This document shows, in pieces, positions 10,588 to 19,009 of a stretch of DNA of 27,042 nucleotides. Under the pieces are notes generated by a model. It had not been told where the DNA came from. It ran no database searches and worked only from the letters and a program-made list of their open reading frames with translations. The DNA comes from an uncultured Lysobacterales bacterium (GTDB taxonomy: Bacteria > Pseudomonadota > Gammaproteobacteria > Xanthomonadales > Xanthomonadaceae). The DNA lies in NCBI GenBank assembly GCA_946886865.1, contig CAMPJI010000029.1:1-27042 (forward strand), written 5' to 3'. The position numbers were made by a program, and so were the translations under genes. Numbering within the stretch: position 1 is the first letter of the stretch; each line of letters opens with the position of its first letter.

Positions 10588-10760
10588 GAGCAGGGCCGCA
10601 GAGCGCCGCCGCGTCTGATCACTCGCGTCGCCCTGCCTGCCCAACACTGCGCTGCGACTGGCGTTGCCCGGCGTGGGCCCGCTCCGGCACGCTGCATCCG
10701 TCCGGCCGTGACGCGCTAGGCTGGCCGCGGGCGCGTGCCCGGCAACCCCACAGGTGACCC

Positions 10761-11132
<372 letters not shown>

Positions 11133-11156
11133 CCCCGACACGGGCAGCGGCATTCC

Positions 11157-11267
11157 TGCAGGAGCGACGTGAGTCGCGGCCAGGCAGTGGAGCCGTCATG
11201 TCCTGTCGTGACTCACATCGATCCTACGAGCCGGAGGCGCGCGCTTCACGGCTGAAGCCGCTCCTGC
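11157..11267. repeat. REP cluster, partly degenerate
   Basis: Three units between convergent genes: a second-flavour unit (11157-11180, plus, GCGACGTGAGTCGC), a decayed second-flavour unit (11204-11229, minus) and a first-flavour unit (11245-11267, minus, CGGCTGAAGCCG). Point changes in the GTAG heads (GCAG, CCTACGA) suggest age. Confidence 0.75.
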
Positions 11268-11298
11268 TTACGCGGGCGACGCATGCGCGCGAGGCACG

Positions 11299-11724
11299 TC
11301 ACGCGTTGCGCGGGTACCGCGCGCGCATTGCCGCGACCGACTCGTCCACCAGCTGGCGCAGCACGTCCATGTCGACGTCCGACAGGCGCTTGAGGTACAG
11401 GCACGACTTGCCGGTGCTGAATTTTCCCAGCCGCGCCAGCAGCGGCTCGTAGGCGTCGAAGCCCGGCATGACGTACAGCGTCAGCGCCTGCTTGCGCGGG
11501 GAGAAGCCGACGATGGGCCAGTCGCCCTCGCGGCCGCTTTCGTAGCGGTAGGTGTAGGTGTCGAAGCCGATGATCGACGGCCCCCACAGTACCGGGTCGC
11601 ACCCCGTGACCTCGCGCATCAGCGCGACCAGCGTCTCGCAATCGGCGTGCCGGGCGGGATCCTGTGCGGCCAGGAACGCCTCGACCGATCCGCCGCCCGG
11701 CCTGGTTTTCGCCTCGCCCGCCAT
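11299..11724 (-). CDS. DUF1801-domain protein
   Basis: Soluble protein of 141 aa. It has the DUF1801 pattern: an N-terminal helix with SVEAFLAA, a helix with CETLVALMREVTGCDPVLWG, then strands TYTYRYESGREGDWPIVGFSP, ALTLYVMPG and KSCLYLKRLSDVD. The fold is related to YdhG-like proteins, and no biochemical function is established. It lies 11 bp downstream of the lipoprotein gene on the same strand and is probably co-transcribed with it. It is not a known part of aryl polyene clusters. Confidence 0.82.
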   Translation of the reverse strand: MAGEAKTRPGGGSVEAFLAAQDPARHADCETLVALMREVTGCDPVLWGPSIIGFDTYTYRYESGREGDWPIVGFSPRKQALTLYVMPGFDAYEPLLARLGKFSTGKSCLYLKRLSDVDMDVLRQLVDESVAAMRARYPRNA

Positions 11725-11735
11725 GCGGCGCTCCT

Positions 11736-12197
11736 TCAGCCGCCGGGCGTTGGCGCGGGTGCGTTCATCGGCGGCGGGTTCGCCACGAAGATGGCGACGC
11801 CGCGCGCGTACTTCTGCGTCGGCGAGATGCTGACGCCGATGCCACCGCTGCTGAAGCTGCTGCCGCCGTAGCGGCCGCCCCCGGCGCCGACGCTGACGCC
11901 GCTGCCGCCCCAGCTGTCGGACGTGCCCTGGAACAGCACGCCGTTGGCGCCGAGCTTGGCCGCTTCGATGCGCAGCTTCTCGATCACCTGGTCGCTCTTG
12001 TTCTGCTCGCCGTAGGTGAACGCGCCGCTGCGCGTCTCCAGCAGCGCAATCTCCTCGTACCCGGCCGGCGGCGGGTCGAAGTAGACGCGCACCTGCGCGG
12101 GGTCGATCGGCGCGCGCGCCTGCCCGGTCATGATGTGCGAGGTGGCGCAGGCGGCCAGGGTCAGAGCCAGCAGCGCGGCGGTGAGAATGCGGAGCAT
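11736..12197 (-). CDS. Putative outer-membrane lipoprotein of unknown function
   Basis: Protein of 153 aa with a type II signal peptide: LTAALLALTLAAC, with the lipobox Cys at 17. After the lipobox comes a small globular region (PAGYEEIALLETRSG, then IEKLRIEAAKLGANGVLFQG), which resembles short lipoprotein domains of the DUF4156/RcsF kind. A Gly/Ser-rich stretch (about 92-120), the segment ARGVAIFVA and a Pro-rich tail follow. No function is recognised. It is 110 bp downstream of the ketoreductase gene on the same strand and could be reached by read-through from it. Confidence 0.75.
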   Translation of the reverse strand: MLRILTAALLALTLAACATSHIMTGQARAPIDPAQVRVYFDPPPAGYEEIALLETRSGAFTYGEQNKSDQVIEKLRIEAAKLGANGVLFQGTSDSWGGSGVSVGAGGGRYGGSSFSSGGIGVSISPTQKYARGVAIFVANPPPMNAPAPTPGG

Positions 12198-12306
12198 GGG
12201 CGCCTCCGGGGCGTGGATCGTGCCGCGATGCTACGCCGGGGCTGTCGGCACGGGGTGACTGTGCCCCGACCGAGGTCGCACGCGTCTGAAGAGTTCAGCC
12301 AGGGCG

Positions 12307-13050
12307 TCAGCCCATGCCGCCATTGATGCCGATCACCTGCCCGTTGATGTAGCCGGCCGCGTCCGAGCACAGGAACGCCACCAGCGCCGCCACCTCGTCC
12401 GGCGTGCCGGCGCGGCCGGCGGGCACGGTCTGCTTGATCAGTTCGGCCGGAAACGCGTCGCCGGCCATGCGGCCCTCGATCACGCCCGGCGCGACCACAT
12501 TGACGCTGATCCCGCGCGAGGCCATTTCCCGTGCCAGCGACTTGCTGGCGCCGTGCAGCGCGGCCTTGGCCGCGGCGTAGTTGGCCTGGCCGCGGTTGCC
12601 CAGCACCGCCGCCACCGAGGAGATGCTGACCACGCGGCCCCAGCGCGTGCGCGCCATCGGCAGCAGCAGCGGCTGGGTGACGTGGAAGAAGCCGTGCAGC
12701 GAGATGTCGATGACACGCTTCCATTGCGCGTCGCCCATGCCCGCCAGCGGCGCGTCGTCGTGGATGCCGGCGTTGTTGACCACGACCTGGATCGGGCCGT
12801 CGGCCAGCAGCGCCTCCATCGCCGCGCGCGTGGCGTCGCCGTCGGTGACGTCGAACGCCACCGCCTGCGCGCTGCCGCCGGCATGGTGGATGGCATCGAC
12901 CACCGCCTGTGCACGCGCGAGGTTGGCATGGGCATGGACGATGACGTGGCAGCCGTCTTCGCCCAGGCGCTGGCAGATCGCACTGCCGATGTCGCCGCTG
13001 CCGCCGGTGACGAGGGCGCGGCGGAGGGTGGGGGCAGGAGCTGGGGTCAT
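12307..13050 (-). CDS. FabG-like 3-oxoacyl-ACP reductase (ApeQ-like)
   Basis: NADPH-dependent short-chain reductase of 247 aa that should reduce the 3-keto group after each condensation. It shows the cofactor motif ALVTGGSGDIG (about 12-22), NNAG (92-95), and the catalytic Ser145 (SISSVAAV), Tyr158 and Lys162 (NYAAAK), then the family ending GYINGQVIGINGGMG. The ATG at 13050 gives normal FabG length; longer starts run into non-coding sequence. In characterised aryl polyene clusters the reductase sits beside the ApeP dehydratase. The same order holds here, but three REP units now occupy the 235 bp between them, so it may have its own promoter. Confidence 0.9.
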   Translation of the reverse strand: MTPAPAPTLRRALVTGGSGDIGSAICQRLGEDGCHVIVHAHANLARAQAVVDAIHHAGGSAQAVAFDVTDGDATRAAMEALLADGPIQVVVNNAGIHDDAPLAGMGDAQWKRVIDISLHGFFHVTQPLLLPMARTRWGRVVSISSVAAVLGNRGQANYAAAKAALHGASKSLAREMASRGISVNVVAPGVIEGRMAGDAFPAELIKQTVPAGRAGTPDEVAALVAFLCSDAAGYINGQVIGINGGMG

Positions 13051-13130
13051 CGGCGCATTCCGGTGTCGGCAGGCGGGCATTGTGGTGCATGCCGGGCGAG
13101 GCGAGTCGCGATGCACGCGGCGCAGCATTC

Positions 13131-13273
13131 TGTAGGAGCGGCTTCAGCCGCGATGGTGTGCCGGACTGCGTCGCCGCTTCGACGGCCCGATGGAATCCGG
13201 CTGCCGGTCGCGACCTACGTCGCTCCTACAGGGGTGAGTGGCGCGGGCTTTGCGGCTGAAGCCGCTCCTACAG
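13131..13273. repeat. REP cluster between the ketoreductase and ApeP-like genes
   Basis: Units: first flavour (13131-13153, plus), second flavour (13206-13230, minus, GCGACCTACGTCGC) and first flavour (13251-13273, minus). The two first-flavour copies are inverted and essentially identical, so they can pair across about 100 bp. The cluster lies inside what is a tight gene pair in related pathways. Confidence 0.88.
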
Positions 13274-13285
13274 GGAGATGCCCGG

Positions 13286-13747
13286 CTACGGCGCCGGGCG
13301 CAGCATCACCGCCGCGCGGCCTTCGGCCAGCAGCGTGCCGGCGTGGGTGATACGGAAGCCGTACTGCTGGCTGCCCTCGCCTTCCACCAGCACCTGCGCC
13401 TCGCATTCCAGGTCGCCGGAAAGCGTGTCGACGCGCTCGACGTGCAATTCGACGCCGCGCAGGGCGACCAGCATGCCGGGCTGCGCGGTCCCGCCGGATG
13501 CGGCCGCGCGCAGGCCGCCGTGCACGGCCATGGCCTGCGCGCCGTACTCGCACAGGTGCAGCGCGCGCAGGCGGTCACCGCTGCGCAGCGGATGCGCGAC
13601 GTCGCGGTGCGTGCCCGAGCGGAGTCGGATCGAACCCGCGTCCCACGCCTCGACGGCATCCCACAGGCACATGGCGCCCTGGTGCGGGACCAGCTGCAGG
13701 ATGCGGGTGCGGTCGATGGGGTCGGTCACGGGGGAGGTTCCGGTCAT
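13286..13747 (-). CDS. 3-hydroxyacyl-ACP dehydratase, hot-dog fold (ApeP-like)
   Basis: Protein of 153 aa with a FabA/FabZ-type hot-dog domain. The N-terminal LVPHQGAMCLWDAVEAWD matches the LPHRxPMLLLDRV region of dehydratases, and HLCEYGAQAMAVHGG is the long central helix. In aryl polyene systems ApeP works with the smaller ApeI to dehydrate the growing polyene, and both are present here. The ATG overlaps the stop of the MMPL gene (ATGA at 13744-13747), so it is translated from the same mRNA. Family membership is firm; the assignment to ApeP rests on length and position. Confidence 0.85.
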   Translation of the reverse strand: MTGTSPVTDPIDRTRILQLVPHQGAMCLWDAVEAWDAGSIRLRSGTHRDVAHPLRSGDRLRALHLCEYGAQAMAVHGGLRAAASGGTAQPGMLVALRGVELHVERVDTLSGDLECEAQVLVEGEGSQQYGFRITHAGTLLAEGRAAVMLRPAP

Positions 13748-16092
13748 GGGGCGGCCGTCGGTCCGGGTGCGTACGCCGCCACCGGCCGGCGCGTGACCAG
13801 CAGCGACAGCACGAAGTTGCAGACCACCGCCAGCGCGACGGTGCCGCCGATCGCGCGCAGCACCGGGATCGACGAAGCCGCCAGCAGCGCGAACACGGCG
13901 AAGGTGATGACGCTGCAGACCATCACCGCGTGCAGCGTGCGCAGCTGCTCGTCGCGGTCATCGCCGGCGTGGTCGAAGAACAGGGCGTAATCCAGGCCCA
14001 GGCCTGCGCCCAGGATCAAGGCCACCAGATGGAACAGGTTGAGCTCCACGCCGAGTGCGCGCAGCACCGCCAGCACCATCAGCGTGGTCAGCGCCATCGG
14101 CGCCAGCACGCGCAAGGTGCGGCGCACGGAGCGCAGCGAGGCGAGCACGGTCAGCCCCAGCAGCACGGCGGCCAGTCCCAGCGCGCCCAGCACGCGGCCC
14201 CGGTACTCGGCCACCAGCGATTCGCTGGCCTGCTTGAGGTCGAGCAGCTGGCCGCCGTGCGCCTGCGCGACGCGCGCCACGGCGCCGGCATCGTGCAGCC
14301 CGGTCAGCGATACCAGCGCAGTCGTGCCGCCGTTGCGTTGCAGCAGCAGGCCGTCCACGCCGGTGGCCAGCGGGGTGTCGGCGAGGTCCCCGACCCCGAG
14401 GGGCGGCGCTTCACGGGCGCGGGCGACATCGGCCACGAACGGATCGAAGGCGTCGGCGACGAACGGGCTGTCGGCCAGCGCCGCGGCCAGCGACAACTTG
14501 AGTTCGGCGTCGCCCGGCAGGCGCTGCTGGCGCGCGCGCTGCGTGGCGGCACTGGGGAGGTAGCGCGAGGCGAGGTCGAACCCGTCCAGCGCGCCGGCGA
14601 CCCGCAGCTGGTCGAGCTGCGGATCGATCGCCTCGCCGGCACGCAGCGCGGCCTCGGGATTGGCGGTCTCGATCGCGATCACGTAGCGCACGTCCGGCGC
14701 ACCGAGTTCGCGGCGCAGCTGCGTATCCAGCGCCATCGCCGGCGCCGGCACCGGCGTCAGGCGCGACAGGTCGTTTTCCCAGAACCGGCCCGGTGCCAGC
14801 GCGGCGACCGCGACGGCGACCGCCGCCAGTGCCAGCGCGGCCGTGGCGGGCAGCCGCGGCAGCCGGTCGATCGCGCGCCACGCCGTCGCCAGGCCGGGGG
14901 TCGCGATCGGGTTCCACTGCCCCGGCACGATCAGCGCCGGCAGCGCGAAGCGGGTCGCCAGTCCCGCCGTGCCCAGGCCGACGATGGTGAAGACCGCCAG
15001 CTGCTCCAGCCCCTCCACGCCCGACACCAGGAACGTCAGGTACGCGATGCAGGTCGCCACCACGCCGGTCGCCAGCGTGCGCCACAACCCGCGCACGCTG
15101 TCGCGCGGCGATACGTCGGGGCGGATGTGGCTGAAGAGGTGGATGGGGTAGTCCTGCGCCACGCCGATCAGGGTGAAGCCGAACGCCAGCGTGATGCCAT
15201 GCACGCCGTCGAACGCCAGCGCCACCGCGGCCAGCCCCGCCAGGCCGCCGGTCGCCAGCGGCAACGCGCCCAGCAGGGGGGCGCGCCAGCTGCGGTAGGC
15301 CAGCATCAGCAGCAGCGCGAACACGATCGAGTCGACGGTGCCGATCAGGCTGGCCTCGCGTTGCGTGCGCGCGCCGATCTCCACCGAGAACGCGCCGGGG
15401 CCGGTCATCGCCAGCGTCGCCGGGCCGGCGCCTCTGGCGGCATCGAACGCGGCGTGTACCGCGGCGACCGCCGCCGCCTGGCCGGTCGGGTCGAAGCCGG
15501 CGGCTCGGGTTTCCAGGGCCAGCAGCGCGCGCTGCCCGGCGCGGTCGAACCACACCCCGTGCAGCCGTTGCGGTGCGCCCGCCGGTTGCAACGCTTCGGC
15601 GACGGCCAGCGTTTCCAGGGTCGGGTCGCTGGGCAGCAGCGGTTCGATCAGCGCGGCGGCGGGCGAGCCCAGGTCCTGCACGCGCTGGTCGAACGCTTCG
15701 CGAAGCGTGGCGACATCGAAGCGCTGGGTGTCGAGCGTCGTCGACAGCAGGTAGCGGTAGGGGCGCAGGGTGTCGGGGATGCCGTCCAGGCCGGCGTCAT
15801 CGCCATTGGCCACCAGCGCGAAGGCCTCGTCGGCCGACAGGCTGGCGCGCATCGCGCGCGAGATGGCCGCCAGCGTGTCCGGTGCGTCGCCTTCCAGCGC
15901 GACCAGCAGCAACCGCGAGCCGGGCCCTTCGCCCAGCTCGTCGATCAGAAGGGTCTGCGCCGGCGTCTGCGGCGCCGGCATGAACTTGCGCAGGTCGCCG
16001 CTCAGTTGGAGCGTCCGCGAGACCGCCCAGCCGGCCAGCAGCAGCGCCGCCAGCCACAGCAGCGCCAGTGCGAGCCGGGTGCGCGGCGTCAT
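13744..16092 (-). CDS. MMPL/RND-superfamily exporter of the pigment cluster
   Basis: Membrane protein of 782 aa with the duplicated RND layout. One N-terminal TM helix is followed by a large periplasmic domain, a five-to-six-helix block (about 260-430), a second periplasmic domain, and a second helix block (about 650-770). The intramembrane acidic signatures GVAQDYPIHLFSH and GAGLGLDYALFF mark the two half-repeats, as in COG4258-type predicted exporters. Such proteins are constant members of aryl polyene clusters and are thought to move the lipid-linked pigment across the inner membrane with the help of a LolA-like carrier. The start overlaps the LolA-like gene stop (ATGA), and its own stop overlaps the ApeP-like start, giving a tightly coupled trio. 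Confidence 0.9.
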   Translation of the reverse strand: MTPRTRLALALLWLAALLLAGWAVSRTLQLSGDLRKFMPAPQTPAQTLLIDELGEGPGSRLLLVALEGDAPDTLAAISRAMRASLSADEAFALVANGDDAGLDGIPDTLRPYRYLLSTTLDTQRFDVATLREAFDQRVQDLGSPAAALIEPLLPSDPTLETLAVAEALQPAGAPQRLHGVWFDRAGQRALLALETRAAGFDPTGQAAAVAAVHAAFDAARGAGPATLAMTGPGAFSVEIGARTQREASLIGTVDSIVFALLLMLAYRSWRAPLLGALPLATGGLAGLAAVALAFDGVHGITLAFGFTLIGVAQDYPIHLFSHIRPDVSPRDSVRGLWRTLATGVVATCIAYLTFLVSGVEGLEQLAVFTIVGLGTAGLATRFALPALIVPGQWNPIATPGLATAWRAIDRLPRLPATAALALAAVAVAVAALAPGRFWENDLSRLTPVPAPAMALDTQLRRELGAPDVRYVIAIETANPEAALRAGEAIDPQLDQLRVAGALDGFDLASRYLPSAATQRARQQRLPGDAELKLSLAAALADSPFVADAFDPFVADVARAREAPPLGVGDLADTPLATGVDGLLLQRNGGTTALVSLTGLHDAGAVARVAQAHGGQLLDLKQASESLVAEYRGRVLGALGLAAVLLGLTVLASLRSVRRTLRVLAPMALTTLMVLAVLRALGVELNLFHLVALILGAGLGLDYALFFDHAGDDRDEQLRTLHAVMVCSVITFAVFALLAASSIPVLRAIGGTVALAVVCNFVLSLLVTRRPVAAYAPGPTAAP

Positions 16093-16850
16093 GGCGTGTC
16101 GGCGTCGGTGCCGCTGCACAGTGCGGCCAGCGCCGCGGCATCGGCCACCGTTGCGGCCGCGCGCGCGGCGCCGGCCAGCAGCGTGCGCTGCACGTCACCC
16201 TGCACCGGGCGGGTCTCGATGCAGCGCAGTTCGGCGCCGCGGCCGTGCAGCGTGATACCCCGCAACCGGGCGGCCACCGCGGCGTCGCGCGGGGTCAGCG
16301 CCATCGTCCACGCGCGGCGGCTGCCGCGGGTGTCGATGGTGTAGTGCCGTTCCAGCCGCACGCGGTCGCCCGACAGCAGCGCGCCGAAGCTGGCCTGCAG
16401 CGCCGCCAGCTCCGGGGCGCGCGACAGCGAGAACGTCCGCGCGCGGCGGCCATCGCGTTCGATCCGCACATCACCGGCGCGCAGGGTGGTGGTCTCGGCA
16501 TAGGGCGCGCGCACCTCTCGCACCAGCGTGTCGCGGTCGGGCCTGCGGTACTCGCCGGTCAGGCGCAGGGGTGCCTTCAGCAGCGCCGAGCCGCGCAGTT
16601 CGACGAAGCCGGTGCGCATGGGGGCAGGCCGTGCCAGCCGCGCCAGGATCCACTCCGCATCGGCGCGCGAGGCCGGCGTGGCGGCCGCGGCGCCTGGCTC
16701 AGCGGCGAACGCCGATACCGCCAGCGCCGGCGCCAGCAGCAGCGCCAACGTCAGCGCCCGCAGGCCGGGCCGGGACCAGGGCCGGCGACGGCTCGATGCG
16801 TGCGGGCGGTGCGGGGTCGTGCATGCCAACGGATGGCGCATGGGGGTCAT
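16089..16850 (-). CDS. LolA-like periplasmic carrier protein of the pigment cluster
   Basis: Protein of 253 aa with an N-terminal signal (LRALTLALLLAPALAVSAFA) after an Arg-rich stretch, then a LolA-type half-barrel region (FVELRGSALLKAPLRLTGEY, VREVRAPYAETTTL, then ERHYTIDT...RAWTMALTPRD). Outer membrane lipoprotein carrier homologues are typical of aryl polyene clusters and presumably carry the lipid-linked pigment across the periplasm. The start is one of two in-frame ATGs, 16850 or 16841; both lie well inside the 3' end of the acyltransferase gene, an out-of-frame overlap of 143-152 bp. The N-terminus before the signal is unusually long (about 28 residues), so the start is uncertain. It overlaps the MMPL gene as ATGA. 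Confidence 0.82.
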   Translation of the reverse strand: MTPMRHPLACTTPHRPHASSRRRPWSRPGLRALTLALLLAPALAVSAFAAEPGAAAATPASRADAEWILARLARPAPMRTGFVELRGSALLKAPLRLTGEYRRPDRDTLVREVRAPYAETTTLRAGDVRIERDGRRARTFSLSRAPELAALQASFGALLSGDRVRLERHYTIDTRGSRRAWTMALTPRDAAVAARLRGITLHGRGAELRCIETRPVQGDVQRTLLAGAARAAATVADAAALAALCSGTDADTP

Positions 16851-17754
16851 CGCTCTGCCAGAAGTCGTAGAAGTTGAACCAGTTGTACGGCGCGCGGCGG
16901 GCATGGGCCTCCAGCCGCTGCGCGTAGCGCGCGACCAGGCCGGCCAACTGGGCCGCCCGGTTATGCCGGGTGATGTTCAAGCCTTCGCTGAACACCTCGA
17001 AATCCAGGTCGTAGCGGTTGCCGCCCCGATACAGGCCGAACGCCAGCACCACCGGCACCTTGAGCGCACCGGCGATCAGCCACGGCGCCACCGGGAACGG
17101 CGCGGCCTGCCCGAGCAGCGGCGCCGGCAGCGACGGCTCCCCCGGGCGCGCACGGTCCACCAGCAGCGCGACCAGCGCGCCGGCATCGGTGGCGGCCTTG
17201 ATCGCCAGCACGATCGACGGCCCGTCCTGCCCGGCGTCGATCACCGTGCGCGCCAGTTCGGGGTTGAGCGCGTCCAGCAATTGCGTCATCGCCGGGTTGT
17301 GGCCCTTGTCCAGCACGACGCGCACCTGAACGTCCGGGCGCGTGGCGGCCAGCACCCGCAACGCGTCGAAGCTGCCCAGGTGCGAGCCGAACACCAGCAC
17401 GCCCTGGCCGCGGTCGAGCTGCGCATGCAGGCCCTCGAGGCCCGAGGTGCGGATGTCGAAGCGCTGCATCTGCCCGCTGAGCATGAACACGCGGTCGAGG
17501 ATGGTGCAGGCGAAGGTGTGGATGTGGCGCGCCACGTCGCCCAGCCGCGCGGGCCGGCCCAGCGCGCGCGACAGGTAGGCGCGGGAGGCGGCGCGCTCGG
17601 GCGCGCGGCGCAGCAGGAAGTAGGCGGTGATCGGGAAAAGGCAGGCGCGGCCCGCGGCGCGGCCGCCGTGGCGGGCGATGGCGCGGATCAGGCGCAGCGC
17701 GGCCCGGGTGCCGCCTTCGCGCTGGCGGGTCCAGTCGCGTGGCGCGGCGCTCAC
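16699..17754 (-). CDS. LpxL/HtrB-type lysophospholipid acyltransferase of the pigment cluster
   Basis: Protein of 351 aa started at the GTG that overlaps the preceding dehydratase stop (GTGA at 17751-17754). The acyltransferase HX4D motif is visible in FGSHLGSFDALR, with LLVDRARPGEPSLPAPLLGQ and VPVVLAFGLYRGGNRYDL downstream, as in late acyltransferases of lipid A. In aryl polyene clusters this enzyme is thought to transfer the polyene or a fatty chain to a lipid-like core. The conserved part ends near YNWFNFYDFWQSDD. A low-complexity Pro/Ala/Gly tail of about 45 residues follows, and it is the stretch that overlaps the LolA-like gene. The tail may be a read-through extension after loss of an older stop. 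Confidence 0.87.
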   Translation of the reverse strand: MSAAPRDWTRQREGGTRAALRLIRAIARHGGRAAGRACLFPITAYFLLRRAPERAASRAYLSRALGRPARLGDVARHIHTFACTILDRVFMLSGQMQRFDIRTSGLEGLHAQLDRGQGVLVFGSHLGSFDALRVLAATRPDVQVRVVLDKGHNPAMTQLLDALNPELARTVIDAGQDGPSIVLAIKAATDAGALVALLVDRARPGEPSLPAPLLGQAAPFPVAPWLIAGALKVPVVLAFGLYRGGNRYDLDFEVFSEGLNITRHNRAAQLAGLVARYAQRLEAHARRAPYNWFNFYDFWQSDDPHAPSVGMHDPAPPARIEPSPALVPARPAGADVGAAAGAGAGGIGVRR

Positions 17755-18029
17755 GCGGCCACCTCGCCGCTCGCCAGCAGCGTGCCGTCGCGGCGCACGC
17801 GGAACCGCCAGCGGCCGGGCGCGGGCACGTCGAGTTCGACGTCGGCCGTCTCGCCCGGCAGCAGCGGCTGCATGAACTTCACCTGGGGAAACCGCAGTGC
17901 GCCCAGCGGGCCGTGACCGGCCTCGATGGCGTCCACCACGCGATCCAGCACCACCACGCCGGGCACCACCGGGTGGCCGGGAAAATGGCCCGGCAGGCAG
18001 GGGTGGTCGGGATCGATGGTGAAGCGCAT
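17751..18029 (-). CDS. Small hot-dog 3-hydroxyacyl-ACP dehydratase (ApeI-like)
   Basis: Protein of 92 aa with the FabZ core: DPDHPCLPGHFPGHPVVPGV contains the catalytic-His region, followed by VVLDRVVDAIEAG and FPQVKFMQPLLPGETADVEL. It ends soon after the last strand, shorter than FabZ (about 150 aa) but in keeping with the small ApeI subunit that pairs with ApeP. The ATG at 18029 begins directly at the first strand; upstream codons look non-coding. It is the first gene of the dehydratase-acyltransferase-LolA-MMPL-ApeP run. The 225 bp before it is where an acyl-ACP ligase gene would be expected. Confidence 0.87.
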   Translation of the reverse strand: MRFTIDPDHPCLPGHFPGHPVVPGVVVLDRVVDAIEAGHGPLGALRFPQVKFMQPLLPGETADVELDVPAPGRWRFRVRRDGTLLASGEVAA

Positions 18030-18123
18030 GGGGCGGGTCGGTGGCAGCGGCCGGACAGGATAAGCGACGCGGGTGGATGGAGGCCGATGCGCCGCGTCCC
18101 GCCGCTGCCATCCAGCGGACGGC

Positions 18124-18240
18124 GGGCGCGACGTGAGCCGCGAACCGGCCCCGTCGAATGCGGGTGAAACCTGCACGCCGGTGCGATCGCGACCCGCGTC
18201 GCTCGTGCAAGGCCGGATCGCGGCTGAGGCCACGCCCACA
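18124..18240. repeat. Degenerate REP relics between the ApeI-like and COG4648 genes
   Basis: Three eroded copies: GCGCGACGTGAGCCGCGAA (about 18126-18144, plus, second flavour), ATCGCGACCCGCGTCGCTCG (18186-18210 region, minus) and ATCGCGGCTGAGGCCACGCC (18217-18240 region, minus, first flavour). Stems carry mismatches and the TGTAGGA heads are lost, so they are old copies. The rest of the 18030-18254 gap shows no open frame with coding character. Confidence 0.6.
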
Positions 18241-18254
18241 ATCGATCGCGCGGC

Positions 18255-18944
18255 CTACCGGAACAACTCGCGCCAGAACCCCGGGCCCAGCGCCCCCATC
18301 TGCCGGATGAAATCGACGAAGTTGCGGTACGGACGATCCCGGAACAGGCGGTGCCGGACCACGTACTCGCCCAGGAAGAAGCCGCCCAGCACGCCGTAAT
18401 TCAGGATGTTGGCGAACAGGGAGCCCGCCTCCTGCGACACCGGCCAGGGCGAGGCCAGCCCCAGCCGGGCACACACGCCATCGGGCACCACGACGAAGGC
18501 CAGCACGCCGTTGGCGAGCGTCAGCAGCGCCAGCAGCCAGGCCCACGCAGCGGTCAGCCGCCGGGTGTAGCGCAGCAGGTCGGGGGCGAGCTGCCCCGGC
18601 TCGCGACGCTCCAACGCCGCCACGATCCGGGTGATCAGTGCGCCGCGCGGGGAGGCTAGGCTTCGCGCGAACAGCCACGCCAGAAACCCGGTGAACAGCA
18701 TCGGCGGCGCCAGCAGCAGCAACGCGGGCCACGGCGTGCCGATCAACAGCCACAGGCCGGCCGCACTGGCGGCCAGCAGCGCCCAGGCCCAGGCCGCGGG
18801 CTTGAGCAGCGCGTCGGCCAGCACCAGGGCGACCAGGTCGACCAGGGCCAGGCCCGCGGCCATGTCGCCGCCGCCCACGCTGGCCCAGTGCGCCAGCAGC
18901 GGGTAGGCCACCAGCATGGCGAGGCGGAGCACGGTGCTGGTCAT
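18255..18944 (-). CDS. COG4648-type polytopic membrane protein of aryl polyene clusters
   Basis: Protein of 229 aa with about six hydrophobic segments (TVLRLAMLVAYPLLAHWASV, LALVDLVALVLADALL, WALLAASAAGLWLL, PALLLLAPPMLFTGFLAWLF, WAWLLALLTLANGVLAFVVV, and a weaker one near the C-terminus). The loop and tail motifs PGQLAPDLLRYTRRLTAAWA and GVLGGFFLGEYVVRHRLFRD are characteristic of the family that lies next to ACP and ligase genes in these clusters. Its molecular role is unknown. It is 65 bp downstream of the ACP gene on the same strand and probably in its operon. Confidence 0.8.
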   Translation of the reverse strand: MTSTVLRLAMLVAYPLLAHWASVGGGDMAAGLALVDLVALVLADALLKPAAWAWALLAASAAGLWLLIGTPWPALLLLAPPMLFTGFLAWLFARSLASPRGALITRIVAALERREPGQLAPDLLRYTRRLTAAWAWLLALLTLANGVLAFVVVPDGVCARLGLASPWPVSQEAGSLFANILNYGVLGGFFLGEYVVRHRLFRDRPYRNFVDFIRQMGALGPGFWRELFR

Positions 18945-19009
18945 CGACGCGGGGCCGTCGCCGGTCGCGGGTGCGGCGCGGGCGGTGCCGGCGCCGTCGC
19001 GGGGCGCGT

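Noticed and set aside
13498..16344. 948-codon frame opposite the MMPL gene
   Set aside because: Arg/Gln/His low-complexity translation mirroring codon bias; the minus strand encodes a normal RND-type exporter.
17755..18753. N-terminal extension of the acyltransferase frame up to 18753
   Set aside because: The frame stays open only because of GC richness; the extension overlaps two real genes in another frame and is Arg/Ala junk.
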